This document shows positions 50,824-63,147 of a stretch of DNA of 64,000 bases, one piece after another. Location: positions 40,360,888 through 40,424,887 of the forward strand of contig CM046856.1 in NCBI GenBank assembly GCA_025617745.1, read 5' to 3'. This DNA comes from Heliocidaris erythrogramma. Its lineage: Eukaryota; Echinodermata; Echinoidea; Camarodonta; Echinometridae. Below the pieces are notes generated by a model. That model saw nothing but the letters and a program-made list of their open reading frames with translations, was not told the origin of the DNA and did not search any database. The number at the start of each line of letters is the position of its first letter. Within the stretch, counting starts at the first letter, position 1. A program made the position numbers and the translations under genes.

Positions 50824-51848
50824 ATTAAATCTTGTGACGGATAACAAAAAAAATTAATGCTCATTTTGAAATTCACAGTACAGCCCGTTAAATGGTTATC
50901 CTGATGACTGGGATTTGTGTCAAAAGGATAACCATAATATTGCATACTTTGAAAGCTTTAATTTCATGCATCTTTATTTTATTACCAATTCCGTCATCTG
51001 CTGGTATATAAAAAAAAAAATGATAATAATAAGGGGGAAGGCAGGCTGTCATTGCAGATATTGCAACATCACTATAAAGATATATTGATTTGGTAATTAA
51101 CTCAGATGTAATCCTACATTACAATAAACTTAAAACTCACGCATTTTCTGTTTCTAACATAAATGTTTATTAACCGTCCTGACATGATATATTGTCATCA
51201 TCAATTTCTTGTCACGGCCAGGGAAGGGGGGGGGGGCGACTAGAAATTACCATCATTGATTGCTCTATGATCGGGATCGCTGATCGCCATTGTTGTCATT
51301 GCCCCCCCCCCCTCCCCCATCGCTGTTATATTTTAAAAAAATATTTCTTTATCGTTTTAGTTTCTTTATGATTCTTGTCATTATCCAACTCAACTGTTGT
51401 CTTTCTGTTTCAATATTTTCCACAGTATCTCGAAACATACAATGAATTACTACACTATCAACATCATGCTCCTTTCTGTTGTTCTCTTTATTTTCAAGTT
51501 GATCAAACTCTGATAAATAGCCACATCCTTTTATAATAAAAATTGCATGCAATGCGGAAATAAAACGCACTGAAAGTTTTAATTGCACAAAATTCCTGAC
51601 GAGTTCACAGAGAGAGAGCAGGCGGCATTGAGATGTGATAAAGTATTATTTTGTTCCACTCACTGTTATTCATTTAGCTCTTTCCCATTACAAACAAAAC
51701 AAATCACATATGTGCACATGATTTTAGTAAATTGTTTTATTGATAAAGCAACTACAGAGGGAAGAAGCGTTGAAAGAGAGATGGATAGATGGAGAAATAA
51801 ACGAATGAAGTGGGAGAAATAAAACAAATAGTTATAACAAATCATGAG
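50824..51848. other. Non-coding AT-rich DNA
   Basis: G and C tracts (51226-51235, 51303-51316) are the only notable features. Confidence 0.5.
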
Positions 51849-52506
51849 AAATTTCAATATGGCACGAAAAAGAGACATAACGAAGCTTTTCGACCTGCAC
51901 TCATCAGGTTATCACGCAGGTATGTAACAAATTACTTGAAATCAACCAAATTATACACGGTGAACCGGACGCAACTATGAACGCCGTAATTTCAGAACAA
52001 TCGCAAAGCTTGGACAAACTCCTTTTGTCTGCACAAAAGGGGCTCATGCGATTGAATGTAAGCAGCTTCCAGAAAGCGTAAATGCGCTGAGCTTCTGGCC
52101 CGGGACAGCCCGTCCGTGCCTGCAAATCTGAAACGCACGCTAACAAACCAAAGATAGCCAAATTGCGATTCGGCGATTGGTCTCCACTTGCTGAACAATC
52201 CAGCTTGCGCACAAAGATATGGCGACAATCAATTCTCAATTATGTCCCGGGCCAGAAGCTCAGCGCATTTACGCTTTCTGGAAGCTGCTTACATTCAATC
52301 GCATGAGCCCCTTTTGTGCAGACAAAAGGAGTTCGTCCAAGCTTTGCGATTGTTCTGAAATTACGGCGTCTCGGTTTGCGTCCGGGTTCACCGTGCATAA
52401 TTTAGTTGATTTCAAGTAATTTGTTATATACCTGCGTGATAACCTGATGACTGCAGGTCGAAAAGCTTCGTTATCATGTCTCTTTTCCGTGCCATATTGA
52501 AATTTT
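51849..52506. mobile_element. Foldback element with about 260-bp arms
   Basis: The left arm 51849-52107 and right arm 52243-52506 are inverted with high identity (AAATTTCAATATGGCACG, GCTTTTCGACCTGCA, TAAATGCGCTGAGCTTCTGG). The spacer is about 135 bp. The same short frames appear on both strands because of the symmetry. Non-coding. Confidence 0.88.
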
Positions 52507-53269
52507 GTAGTACCAAGAAATTATTCATGAGAAATGTATTGGAAAGTAAATAGGATTATTTTTGTCTTATTGAATAAACAATGTTCATCTGAAAAAACAG
52601 TTCCCTTATGTGATATATAGAAAGCATTTAGAGTGATCATGTCACAATGCTGGTCAGAATGCGACTACAAAATGAGTGTGAAAACATGTGTGAAATGCAG
52701 GGTGAAATGCAGGGCGCAATGCATGACTTGGCAGATAATCGCCCGAGCATTAGCAGACGACAATGGGGGCCAATGAATGGGGTATCGATCGAACCAAGGA
52801 GTTATCACAAACCTTGATCTAACCGCGTGTGCGACGGCGTTTACGCAATTTGTATTGTACGTGTACTGAAAAGGAAGGAAGCGAATCTTCAACAAAATAA
52901 GACGGTTTTTCCCCTGTAAAATAACAAACCATATTTTTTTGTTTCGATAAACAAAACTTATAAAATGTTTTAGAAGGAGAAAAGTCTGACCTTTCATGTT
53001 TACATTTACTAAAAATGACGAAAATGACCGAGTGAGGTGCAATGAGCAATCAAAGTAGAAAGCACCTCCAAATTTCCCATTACCGGCAATGTAACCGAAA
53101 TCGCTCCGTCACAGGGAGAACAATCGTAGTGTGTGGGCTCGCACTCAAAGGGTTAATAAGGCTTTATACCTCCGCTCCATACAAATCCATACAAATCTGT
53201 ACCTCCGTTCTGCTGTTTTTTTTATATCCTTGGTAGGAATTCTTGCCCATTTGAGGATCACTGGCCATA

Positions 53270-53484
53270 TTAGCTATAATAACCCGCATACTCTCCATTT
53301 TTGTACTCTACGCACCCTTCACTGGCCGGCTGTTGGCACGCACCCATCCCCCATGCATACAACCCCCCCCCCCCCCCCCCCCCCCCCCACAGGAAAGAGT
53401 TCCTTTTGCAACAGCCACCTACAATTTTTGATGGGGGTTGAGTAAAAATCTGTTTTCTTTGTCTCCTCAGCCTTTTCCATATTA
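53270..53484. mobile_element. Third copy (fragment) of the 65-bp TIR family with a C-tract insertion
   Basis: ATACTCTCCATTTTTGTACTC and GAGTAAAAATCTGTTTTCTT...CAGCCTTTTCCATATTAT match 48490-48580. They are separated here by a 120-bp segment with a C tract at about 53362-53388. Confidence 0.65.
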
Positions 53485-53548
53485 TTAGGGACACCAATAC
53501 AAAAATCTGAATTCTAAATTAAACATAATTAACAGTTAAAAACTATCC

Positions 53549-54387
53549 TTGATGAAATTGAAAGGCAGTGTCAACACAAAACAAACTCACCAATCATGCC
53601 AATTCGCTGTCTCAGAAATGGTCTTCAATTTCAAAGAGAGATATTTTGCTGAAATCATTACGTTGGCAATTAGGAAGGCCAAAAAGTCACCTAATTACAA
53701 TAACAATAGCAAACCTATGATATTCAAATTCCCCGCCCCAGCGAGCACAATTTTGGTAGCTGCTCTTCAAGAACAACAAGAACTTGAGCTACAAGAGATG
53801 AAACTTCGCCAGCAACAGTTAAGACTTTCTCTAGCAACAAAGCTAAGGGTGGCCGAGGCAGAAGAGAAAGTCTATGAGTAACTAGAAGGGAAATCTCAGC
53901 CAGGAACTGGTCAGGTTCAGCAGGATCACTTGCTAAGCCTAGTCTTGTTGACGAAACTGTAGCCTACCCTATAGCATCTCCTATAGAACCTCCCATGAGA
54001 GTTGTGTCAGAAGAGCCTGAGGTTGTTAAGTTTGTGCAGTCACCTGCTAAGCCAAATCCAGCAGAAGAAACTCTTACGTATCCTGCGAGATCTACAGAGA
54101 CCTCCACTAAGGCAACACCATCAGAGACTGAGGTTGTCAAGTTTCTACACCAGGGTCAACAACAGCAGCAGCGTATGTTGGAGTCAATGCTTCTGCCCCG
54201 TGTAGAACTTATGACATACGATGGTAATCCCCTCTCGTTCTGGGAGTTCTGGCAAGCGTTCAAGAACAGCGTTGAAGGGACATCGATAGACGATGCAGCT
54301 AAGCTCCACCAGTTATATCACCATTGCAATGGAGAAGCAAGGAGAGTTCTTCATGGCTGCATGGTGATGGACCCCAAAGCAGGATAA
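53549..54387 (+). pseudogene. BEL gag, N-terminal part in two frames
   Basis: 53549-53881 encodes a coiled-coil-like Gln/Glu/Leu segment (ALQEQQELELQEMKLRQQQL). After a stop and frame change, 53995-54387 carries LPRVELMTYDGNPLSFWEFW and NGEARRVLHGCMVMDP, the conserved capsid core of BEL/Pao Gag. The frame ends at TAA 54385-54387, which interrupts it: the next segment continues in the same frame. Confidence 0.8.
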
Positions 54388-55500
54388 GAACATGCAAAAT
54401 TCCTGCTTCATGAGCGTTTTGGGGATTCGTTCAAGATTACCAATGCTTGGATGAGGAAGGTAACACAGGGTGAAAAGGTCAAAGACAAGCTTGGCCTCCG
54501 CAGAATGGCTGATGAACTGCAAGCTTGTTTTTATACACTTCAAGCTATGGGCCATAGAGATGAATTATCATCGCAGCATTCCATCCTGAAAGTGGTAGAG
54601 AGGTTGCCAGGTCATCTTCGAGGAAGGTGGCTGAAGGTTGTAAGTGTAATACGGAAACAGTATAGGCAACCAAACTTTGATGATCTTATGGCTTTTGTTC
54701 AAGATGCTGCAGACGAGGAAAATGATCCTGTGTATGGTCAACTTATGGACAGGACACAGATATCTCAGTCACCGAAGAAGAAGGGGAAGGTGTATGCTAC
54801 AACCACTGCACCTCCAAAGTTCACAAAGGTCTGTCTTTTGTGTGACCAGCAGCATACTCTGTTCAGATGTGACCAGTTCAGAGAGATGAAACCGGAGGAA
54901 CGATTTAAGTTTGCTCAGACTAAGAAGCTGTGTTTTAACTGTTTAATTCCGGGTCACATGTCAGGAAAGTGCACAGTCAACAGGACATGTGCGGTACCTG
55001 GTTGCAGGAGAAAGCACACCAAATTTCTCCACATTGTAGACCCATCCACTTCAACCGAAGCACAGTCCGTGAGCAGCAATATAACAGGGACTGGAGGACG
55101 GGTAGCTTTACCCCTTCGAGTGAGAGCTGCAGGTGGCGACACTTGCATCGAGACTTGTGCTTTACTTGATAGCGGATCTACGAGCACATTCTGCTCCGAG
55201 GAACTAGCTCATAGACTCAGAGTAAGTGGTGTACAGCAGAACTTGTCACTCTCAACCTTGGAAAGAGCCAACAGTCCAACTAGTTGTATGGTAGTGTCTC
55301 TACAAGTGGAAGGTACATCTACATCCTGTAACCAGACCATCAAGCTTCCAAGGGTCTTCACAAAGAGGCAGATAAACATCCATCCATCAAATATGGCCAA
55401 GAGGGAAGATGTCAGATGCTTTTCTCATTTAGATGGGATAACTTTTCCCCAAGGTGAATTCGAAGAACATTGGTTTGTTGATTGGCCAGGTTGTACCTGA
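54388..55500 (+). pseudogene. BEL gag C-terminus, zinc knuckles and aspartic protease
   Basis: Open from 54388. It contains AWMRKVTQGEKVKDKLGL, then CCHC-type motifs (Cys128-Cys131-His135-Cys140 and Cys161-Cys164-His169-Cys174 of the ORF numbered from 54451, plus a third Cys/His set), then the protease active site CALLDSGSTSTFC (Asp240). It ends by frame change near 55440, just before the RT region. Confidence 0.85.
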
Positions 55501-56760
55501 AGCTCTACTACCATTAGAAGTCCGATCTGGCAGGCCTGGAGAAGTGTATGCCACTAGAACCTCTCTGGGGTGGACACTCAATGGACCATTACACAACACA
55601 GAGGAAGGAAGAGCCCACTCTAGTTTCATCTCCAGAGATGATAGACTTGAAGAACAAGTAAAGAGGTTCTGGTCCATGGCAGGTACAGAGTATTTGCAGG
55701 GAAGAGAGAAAGAAATTTCCATGAATGACAAGAAAGTGATCAGGACATGGGAAGACAACATCAGCCTACAAGATGGTCAATACTATCTACCTGTGCCTTT
55801 CAGAGAAGATCCACCTGACCTACCTAACAATTACTTTATGGCAGAGAATAGGCTTCAGTCCCTGAAGAGGAGGTTATCTTGTGATACATCACTACACTAC
55901 ACTTCACTACTGTGAAGGCATAGCAGAGCTTCTCATTGAAGGATATGCAGAGGAGGTACCTGCTTCACAAGTAAATTCAGAGGGGCCGGTGTGGTATCTA
56001 CCACATCATCCAGTGATGAACCCCAACAAACCAGGGAAAACTAGAATAGTGTTTGACTGACTGTGCTGCTACTGTTAAAGGGAAGTCTCTGAACACTGAA
56101 GTGATGCAAGGACCCGACTTGACCAATGCTCTGGTGGGGGTACTGTTGAGGTTTAGGCAGTATCCGGTTGCAGTTATGGCAGATATCAAAGCCATGTTCC
56201 ATCAGGTACGTGTGCCACAAGAAGATCGAGATCTCTTACGATTTCTCTGGTGGGAAGACGACAACATGGAAAGCTTTGCTTTGAAATGAACTAGTGATGA
56301 CAAGAAGGATAGTTACAGTACTGAAGCAGTAGAGGCAGTACAACATAGCTTCTATGTAGATGATTGCCTCATATCTACCGAGACTGAAGGAGAGGCAATC
56401 AAGCTGGCTGCAGAGTTGAAAAGTCTGGTTCAAAGTGGTGGATTCCAGCTCATGAAATGGGTTAGCAACAGTCCAAATGTCATTGATTCCATTCCTACGG
56501 AAGAGAGAGCCAAGGAAATTAAGGGACTCGATTTTAGCCACGAAGTGATGCCAGTAGAGCGAGCATTAGGTGTAACCTGGAACCTTGAGCTAGATAGTAT
56601 TGGGTATAAGATAACACCCAAGGTCAAACCACTGACCAGACGAGGAATATTGAGCATTGTATCGTCAGTCTATGATCCCTATGGCTACGCAAGTCCGTTC
56701 GTGTTACAGGCCAAGCTCATACTTCAGGAATTGACTTCGTTTAAGTTAGGTTGGGATTAG
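55454..56760 (+). pseudogene. BEL reverse transcriptase, with stops and an internal deletion
   Basis: LLIGQVVPEALLP and RTSLGWTLNGPL (55454-55915) are the BEL-specific region before [22 protein letters not shown] (56160-56220) carries the first catalytic Asp and FYVDDCLIS (56350-56376) the YVDD box. Frames change near 55915, and in-frame stops lie at 56287 and 56758. Between MESFALK and the YVDD block the usual conserved stretch is missing, indicating a deletion of some tens of residues. Confidence 0.85.
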
Positions 56761-56817
56761 CCAGTACCAACCCTGCAGTGCCAGAGATGGCAAAGATGGC
56801 TAGCAGACCTACCCCAG

Positions 56818-57429
56818 ATGGAGAGCTTTCAGGTCAACCGATGTTATAAGCCTCATGATTTTGGGAGTGTAACCGAGTACCAGCTACATCACTTTTCAGA
56901 TGCCTCTCAAAAGGCATATGGTACAGCATCTTATCTACAGATGATGAATGATGAAGGAAGAGTACACACAAGTTTAGTGTTTGCGAAATCTTGTGTCGCC
57001 TCACTCAAGAAGATGACTGTCCCTAGACTGGAATTGATGGCAGCGACACTCTCCACCCATGTAGATCAGATGCTTAGAAGAGAATTAGATCTCCCAATTA
57101 GTAAATCTGTGTTCTGGACAGACAGTACTATCGTCCTTCAGTATGTGACAAATGATGACAAGAGATTTCATACCTTTGTCGCTAACAGGGTAGCAGCTAT
57201 TCGGTGGCATCATGTTGAGTCCCATTCTAATCCTGCAGATGACATCTCCAGAGGACTAACAGCAGATGAACTACAGTCCAGTCAGAGATGGGTAGAGGGA
57301 CCAGATTTTCTAGATCTTGGTGAAGAATATAAGCCTACTGGACCAGAGTTAGGTAGATCGAGCCTTGAAATGGATAAGGAAGTCAAACGAGACGTCAAGC
57401 AACATCCAGTGCACATGGTGGTGATGTAA
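56818..57429 (+). pseudogene. BEL RNase H domain
   Basis: The 203-codon frame has all four acidic sites in order: LHHFSDASQ (Asp), VPRLELMAA (Glu), SVFWTDSTIVL (Asp) and SNPADDISRG (Asp). It is in frame with the RT segment but separated by TAG 56758-56760. This part is the best-preserved enzyme besides integrase. Confidence 0.85.
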
Positions 57430-57479
57430 TAGACAAGCTGATAGCTAGTCGCTCCTCATGGTACAAGTTAAAGAGAACA

Positions 57480-58937
57480 GTGGCATGGCTTCTACGAGTC
57501 ATTAGGTACCTGAGAGGAGAGAAGTCGATCATGAAACAATTTCTGACTGTCAAAGAGTTGGAGAATGCAGAAATAAAGATTCTACAGCATGAACAAGAAA
57601 GATGCTTCCCTGCTGAGATGGAAGCATTGAGGCGCAGGAATGCGGAGAGGGGTGCACAGGCATAGTACACAGGAGTGAGGAAAACCACTCCTATCTACAA
57701 GTTAGATGCCAAGCTAGAAGGAGGACTGCTTCGAGTAGGTGGAAGAATTCACAGATCCTCACTTCCAGCAGAAGCTAAGCATCCTCTCATCCTCCCTAAG
57801 AACAGTCCAGTTTCACTCCTAGTTCTGAGACATATTCATGAAATGACAGGACATAGTGGGAGAAATCATATGCTCTCACTTCTTCACCAGAAGTACTGGG
57901 TGCTAGGTGCCGGTGCAGCAGTCAGGAGGATGACTACCAAGTGTGTTGTGTGCCGCAAGCAAAGAGCAAAGCTGATGCAGCAGAAGATGGCGGCTCTATC
58001 TGAGGACCGACTTCGACCAGATGACCCACCATTCACCAGAGTAGGGGTTGACTATTTTGGGCCTTTTGAAGTAAAGAGGGGTCGTAGTCTGGTGAAACGA
58101 TACGGAGTGATGTTCAGCTGCTTGGCTGTACGAGCTATACATTTGGAAGTGGCTCACTCCCTTGACACAGATTCCTGCATTGCTGCAATAAGGAGATTTG
58201 CAGCTCGTCGAGGCAATGCGAGGGAGATTCGGTCAGATAACGGCACTAATTTAGTAGGAGCGGAGAAGGAAATGAAAAGAGAAATAGAAGCTTGGAACAA
58301 AGCTTGGAACAAAGCTCAGCCGAATGACACCATGCTCCAGAAGAATATTCAATGGACATTCAATCCACCTGGTGCCTCTCACAATGGTGGAGTATGGGAG
58401 CGGCAAATTAGAACTGTGAGAAAGCTGTTATATTCTTTAGCCAGTCAACATCTGCTTTCTGATGAGAGTTTACAGACTCTCTTTTGCGAGATCGAGAACA
58501 TTGTGAACAGCAGACCGATCACCAAGATTGCTAATGGTGTTGATGATGTTGAAGCACTATCACCGAACCACCTGCTTCATCTACACTCCAAGCCACAACT
58601 TCCTCCGACGTTGACGAAGGAGGGTGACATGTATGCTAGGCGTCGATGGCGACAGGCCCAATACTTAGCTGATGTGTTTTGGAGAAGGTGGGTTAAACAG
58701 TACCTACCACAGCTACAAGGCAGGCAGAAGTGGGTTGACTCTGAGCGAAACCTGAAAGTGGGCGATCTAGTGCTTGTAGCCGATGTCAATCTTCCACGTA
58801 AGTCGTGGCAGCTAGCGAAAGTCCTTCGTACTAGGCCGGACCATGAGGGATTTGTTCGCAGTGTAGAAGTCCAGACGAAATCTAGCGTCCTTGTGAGACC
58901 CATCACCATATTGTGTTTGATTTTAGCAGAGGAATAG
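57480..58937 (+). pseudogene. BEL integrase (nearly intact 420-codon frame)
   Basis: Following a linker (57480-57665, closed by TAG) the frame 57675-58937 shows a zinc-binding HHCC region (HIHEMTGHSG and CVVC, Cys90/Cys93), then the D-D-E core: GVDYFGPF (Asp126), IRSDNGTN (Asp188) and GVWERQIR (Glu242). The C-terminal KVGDLVLVADVNLPRKSWQL is the BEL/Pao integrase tail. A small tandem duplication (AWNKAWNK) precedes Glu242. The stop is at 58935. Integrase would insert the cDNA, but the rest of the copy is broken. Confidence 0.9.
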
Positions 58938-59736
58938 TTTAATTTGTGATTACATGTATTAGAGATGGAGGTTTGAGCCTAGCACTGCCTCATTTTAATT
59001 TTCCTTGATGGAAAATTTAATGATAAAGTCTGAAAGGGAGTCTAGGTAGGCATATTCGGGACGCTTTTCCGCAAAGTCCAGTTGATAGCGACTAAACGTT
59101 TTCGTAAATAGCTTTATATGCATCTTCATGAGGTACATGTAAGATGATAGCCCAGTTAAGCGTCTTCGCGGGATCTAGAAAACAACTTGAGCTTCTTCAC
59201 GAAGTCTAGAGAACAGTCTGCGTGTCGCAGTTAATAAAATCTCCAGAAACAATATTAGGACTGATACATGTAGAAAGTTTATTTTTGTAAACAAAACCAA
59301 AGATTCATAGCACAGTATTAATATTCAGACCATGAGAACATCCAAACTGAAGAAACTGATAACTCTACTTGTGAGCAGAGACTTAAATGTTTCAAGTGGA
59401 AACACAAACTGTGTATTTTTCATATTTATACACATATATATATTTTATATATTGTCTGTTAAAACGAAAAAAGCTGATTTCATGTTTATACATGTATGTG
59501 TAGGGTGAGCAGAAATATTAATTTGTGTTATCACTCTTGTGAAAACGAAATTTATTACACATATAGTGTTAACTTTTACTGGAATACCAATACCTGTTGG
59601 TTGAATATTTGATACATGTACAAACATAAAGTGTACTAATTATAGTTTCCAAAGGAAAGGGTAGAAATTCTTTCATTGCAGTTTAGGACTTTTAAGTGCC
59701 TTGTACATTGATATTATCAGGTACAAAATTGATCAT
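58938..59736. other. Non-coding DNA downstream of integrase
   Basis: AT-rich; TACATGTA words are frequent. I recognise no gene. Confidence 0.5.
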
Positions 59737-60404
59737 TTGTGACCCGACGCCTCAAAACCTACAATAAGTCGCCAACATTATTTTTTTTTTTCTATACATT
59801 TTCTGAAAGTAGAGATTCTCAGCTTTCCAATGGTATATCACTTTCCTTGTTTACTCAATGATAACACCTTTAAATATCACATTTAGAATCAGTGTGTAAC
59901 CAGCAATCAATAACTCCTATTCAGAGAAAATGGCCATTTAAGTTCGGAACAAAAGAGTGCTATTAAAACCTTCCCTCTCTGCGTCCGCCCAAGTAAAACT
60001 GGGTATTCAAATGGCCATAGCAACCGGTATGAAGGGATTATTAGATTAGGCTGAATTTTGGCACTCTGCTCCAGGAGGACCTATTTATTGCTCACTCCAA
60101 AAATCAATTAATACCTTCAGAGGTAAAGTACATGTAGTAATTTGGCATTGAATGAAAGTATTACAAAAGCTCTCCAAACATTAGCTGGACAGGTGAAAAA
60201 AGGGAGTCATTTTAAAATGCCCCCAAAACATATTTCTAAGTTGAATTACGACTCACAAACTTGAGACGTGATAGAATGATAATGAAACTACCCATTTCTA
60301 ACAAAAACAGAAAATCGACTGATCCAAGCAAATTTACTATTTTGGGCTGTTTGCTACGTTGTGGGCTGTGCGACTTATTGTAGGTTTTGAGGCGGCTGGT
60401 CACA
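59737..60404. mobile_element. TIR element, about 670 bp
   Basis: A perfect 24-bp inverted repeat (GCCTCAAAACCTACAATAAG... at 59749-59772 and its complement at 60370-60393) is extended outward by GTGACC / GGTCAC. No transposase. It resembles the decayed repeat at 20945-21400. Confidence 0.8.
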
Positions 60405-61309
60405 TTTTGCCAAGTTGCAGGGACTTAATGTTTGAACTATACTTTGCAGTTGAGAGGAATATAGATTGCTTTATTTGTTCAATGAAAGCTATAATTGACC
60501 AATTAACAGTGAAAATTTGGTTATATGCAATATTTTCACTTCTCAGCATAAGAGAAAGGGATAGAATAGCAATGCTGTCTTGTCTTTAAATAAGTTTTGA
60601 TTACCTGTTGTATGTGTGTATAGCATCAATGTGATATATGCAGTTTTGTACAGTACTTTAAATTTGTGCAAATGCATGAAGTATCCTGCATATAGATGCA
60701 TGTGTTGATAAATTAATGTATTCCAAACTGAATGTATCATTTCAGTTTAGCTCAGTTCAGCTTTATTCAATTTGAACAGAAGTTATTTCTGATGGGATAA
60801 AATTCCATACAGAAGGAGCTTTATATTATGTCTGAAATAGTGTAATTCATATTGTTTGGTAATAACAGATAAGTAATATATCATTCTATTTCTAGTATTA
60901 TATCTATGAACTGAACGATTTAATGTTAACATGTTGCATAAATTTTGGGGTAATATTGCATGTAAATAATTATTCAATTTATAAATATTCAATATGAATA
61001 ACTTCATGGTTATTTCAAATTGTTATGAGCAAAGATTTCTAAGAACAATTTGCAGATTTAGCTGTTAATGGAGATGCCGGAACAAGCATGTATTTCTGTA
61101 ACCTTTAGTTATGCATTTTGCTTGGTATTTCATAGTTTACAAGGAAATTGATTTAAAGGGAGAAGTAAGATACATGTATTTAAAGGAAAGCTTATTGTAC
61201 TGTAGGTAATCCAAACTTAAAGGATTAATGTTTGTAACAGTACAGTTTTATAGGTTTCAGTAGAATGGAAAAAATTGTAAATGTTCATATGTAGACTTCA
61301 CATTTAAGG
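60405..61309. other. AT-rich non-coding DNA
   Basis: No feature supported. Confidence 0.5.
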
Positions 61310-62030
61310 GGCCGGGATGTAAGCTACAGGATTTACTGTGATAACAGTCCGGTTCGTATTATGACGTCAGAAGCGGGGACTGTAATGATTTAGATGTGTG
61401 AGGGCGTTTTAGATTTGCCAGCCTAATTTTAACGTTTTTGGTGATGGATGTTTCTAGGAGTTGTCGTTAGAAATCCAGTTAATTCAGCATAAGCCCAAAG
61501 TTGTAACATTTCTTGAATGTTATTGTGGTTTAATCATTCAAAATGATGTTGTGTGACAGAATTTTATGATTATGATGTATTTGTGAAATATAAGACACTT
61601 TTTTGTTGGTGTGATAAATGAATGGGGTTTGGGTATAAGTTGTACATGTATACACAATACAGCGTGTAGAAATTGGTCGTAGAAAGTGAACGTAGGAAGC
61701 AATGGTTGGCAAGATGCATCACTAAAATGATAAAAAGGTACAATTATGATGATTATGAAACATTCTAAAGATGTATTTTATGAGTTTGCATATGATAAAT
61801 AAGTAATTTAGAAACAATTACATAGATAATGGAGCTCTTCAAGCAGAAGGTGCAACATGTGAAGCTCCGTTGAGCTTCAGGACTGTTTTTTAGCTGCACA
61901 TAGTTTGATTGTAGAGCAATTTTTACTTTGCACTGTAGGAATGTAGCTATGAGCACTCATAGCTACATTCCTATACTTTGTGTGTATAATGTAGACAGTC
62001 ATACACCTCAACTTTATAAAACACCACTGC
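61310..62030 (+). other. Possible 3' LTR region of the BEL element
   Basis: A purine-rich GGGGCCGGGA is followed by TGTAAGCTACAGG, the usual PPT-TG arrangement at the start of a 3' LTR. No matching 5' LTR is in the window, so the right border is a guess. A hairpin with 18-bp arms (TAGGAATGTAGCTATGAG and complement) lies at 61937-61974. Confidence 0.3.
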
Positions 62031-62420
62031 ACAAAAGTCACCAATATTCACTCAAAATCGGCATTTAATTTTCAAAAACCGACCCCAAAATATCCAAGAA
62101 ATACAATAAATTCAACTCACCAATGTTGGAAAAGATATTTCCAAAAATGAAATCCGTAATTTACTGTTGATTCTCGCGAAACGAGCTATCGGAGTCATTG
62201 TGTACATTTCCTGGTCGCCGCGGGCGCTGACATCTCCCCAAAAGAGTTTTGTCCTCAAAAATTCGGTCCCTATGACGTACACGGAAAAGTTCCGATTTTC
62301 TGTGTGCGCGATCGTAAAGATCGATGTGCGCTTGCGATCCCAAGTTTCTTCGTGGACAAAAATTATATTGGCCGATTTCAGTCTAAGACATCGGCAGTTT
62401 GTAAACAACACGCGATCGCG

Positions 62421-62737
62421 AAACACATCGGCGGGGATTTCTCAGGTTTTGGAAAAGATTTTGACTTTGGATTTTGCTGAAAATATCACACCACGAATAG
62501 TGGTCATATTGACCACTAAGAATACACGGTACAAAATGCAAAAATAGTTGATATTTTCTGTCACGTGTAGTAAAGGTATGGGGGGAAAATAAGATAAATA
62601 TTTTAAATACTTGCTTTCAAATTCAGCCCTTAATAATCTCACTCCTACCTCAAATGGCCGTTAGAAAGAACTTTTGATATTTTCAGCAAAATCCAAAGTC
62701 AAAATCTTTTCCAAAACCTGAGAAATCCCCGCCGATG
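62421..62737. repeat. Inverted repeat with about 62-bp arms
   Basis: ACATCGGCGGGGATTTCTCA to TTTTGCTGAAAATATC (62421-62487) is repeated as its complement at 62676-62740. The enclosed part contains the first copy of a direct repeat. Confidence 0.85.
62488..62640 (+). repeat. Direct repeat unit 1 (about 150 bp)
   Basis: ACACCACGAATAGTGGTCAT, a TAGTGGTCA-TAT-TGACCACTA hairpin, AGTAAAGGTATGGGGGGAAA and TTGCTTTCAAATTCAG recur at 63148-63300 with about 90 percent or better identity by eye. Confidence 0.85.
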
Positions 62738-62799
62738 TAAATAATTGAGCTAAATAATAAATTTACAAACGGCGCCTAATAGTTTTCATGATTTCGATT

Positions 62800-62853
62800 A
62801 CGGCGATCATGCCGCCATTTTGATCTGCATGACCTCTGAGGCATGGATACGCA
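62800..62853 (+). promoter_or_regulatory. Candidate promoter/first exon with YY1-type motif
   Basis: GCCGCCATTTTG (62811-62822), the YY1 core often found just downstream of TSSs, is followed by a well-placed GCATGGATACGCAAACGCTG and then GTGAGTTTTCTG, a consensus donor. This would encode only six residues. No downstream exon is recognised in the window. Confidence 0.2.
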
Positions 62854-63147
62854 AACGCTGGTGAGTTTTCTGAAATTTTTATCATCTTTTTATGGATATA
62901 TTTCCAAAATTATACTCAATCAAAAAAAATTTGTAATTCCAAACGTTTCCCTAGGAGGAAACGCTGTGGGGAAGGGCCTGTGGGTCGCGGAAATTATCAG
63001 AAAAGTGTGATTTCAGGGCATTTTTCATGTCGTACTACCCCGTGCGGAATCTGATTGCTGGGTAATAACGCCTAGCTTCGTGTGTAGAAGGCGTATAGCC
63101 ATTTTTTTTTTCTACATTCACGAAGCTAATCCTGGCTACCCGTGAGC

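Larger units (their letters stand above)
53485..58937 (+). mobile_element. BEL/Pao LTR retrotransposon, 5'-truncated and degenerate
   Basis: Order gag, aspartic protease, RT, RNase H, integrase on one strand, with BEL/Pao-specific motifs. Similarity to the TIR fragment stops at about 53484 and no LTR is visible there, so the copy is truncated or its 5' LTR is lost. At least five in-frame stops, two or more frame changes and an internal RT deletion make it non-functional. A possible 3' LTR begins at about 61318 after a purine-rich GGGGCCGGGA. Confidence 0.88.

Noticed and set aside
51904-52419. Near-identical short ORFs on both strands
   Set aside because: Mirror images produced by the foldback arms.
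53485-53548. 5' LTR and primer binding site of the BEL element
   Set aside because: No sequence here matches the candidate 3' LTR at 61318 and no tRNA-complementary site was seen.
62112-62426. 104-codon minus-strand ORF and 126-codon plus-strand ORF
   Set aside because: No recognisable domain, overlapping on both strands, and partly within inverted repeats. Left unannotated.
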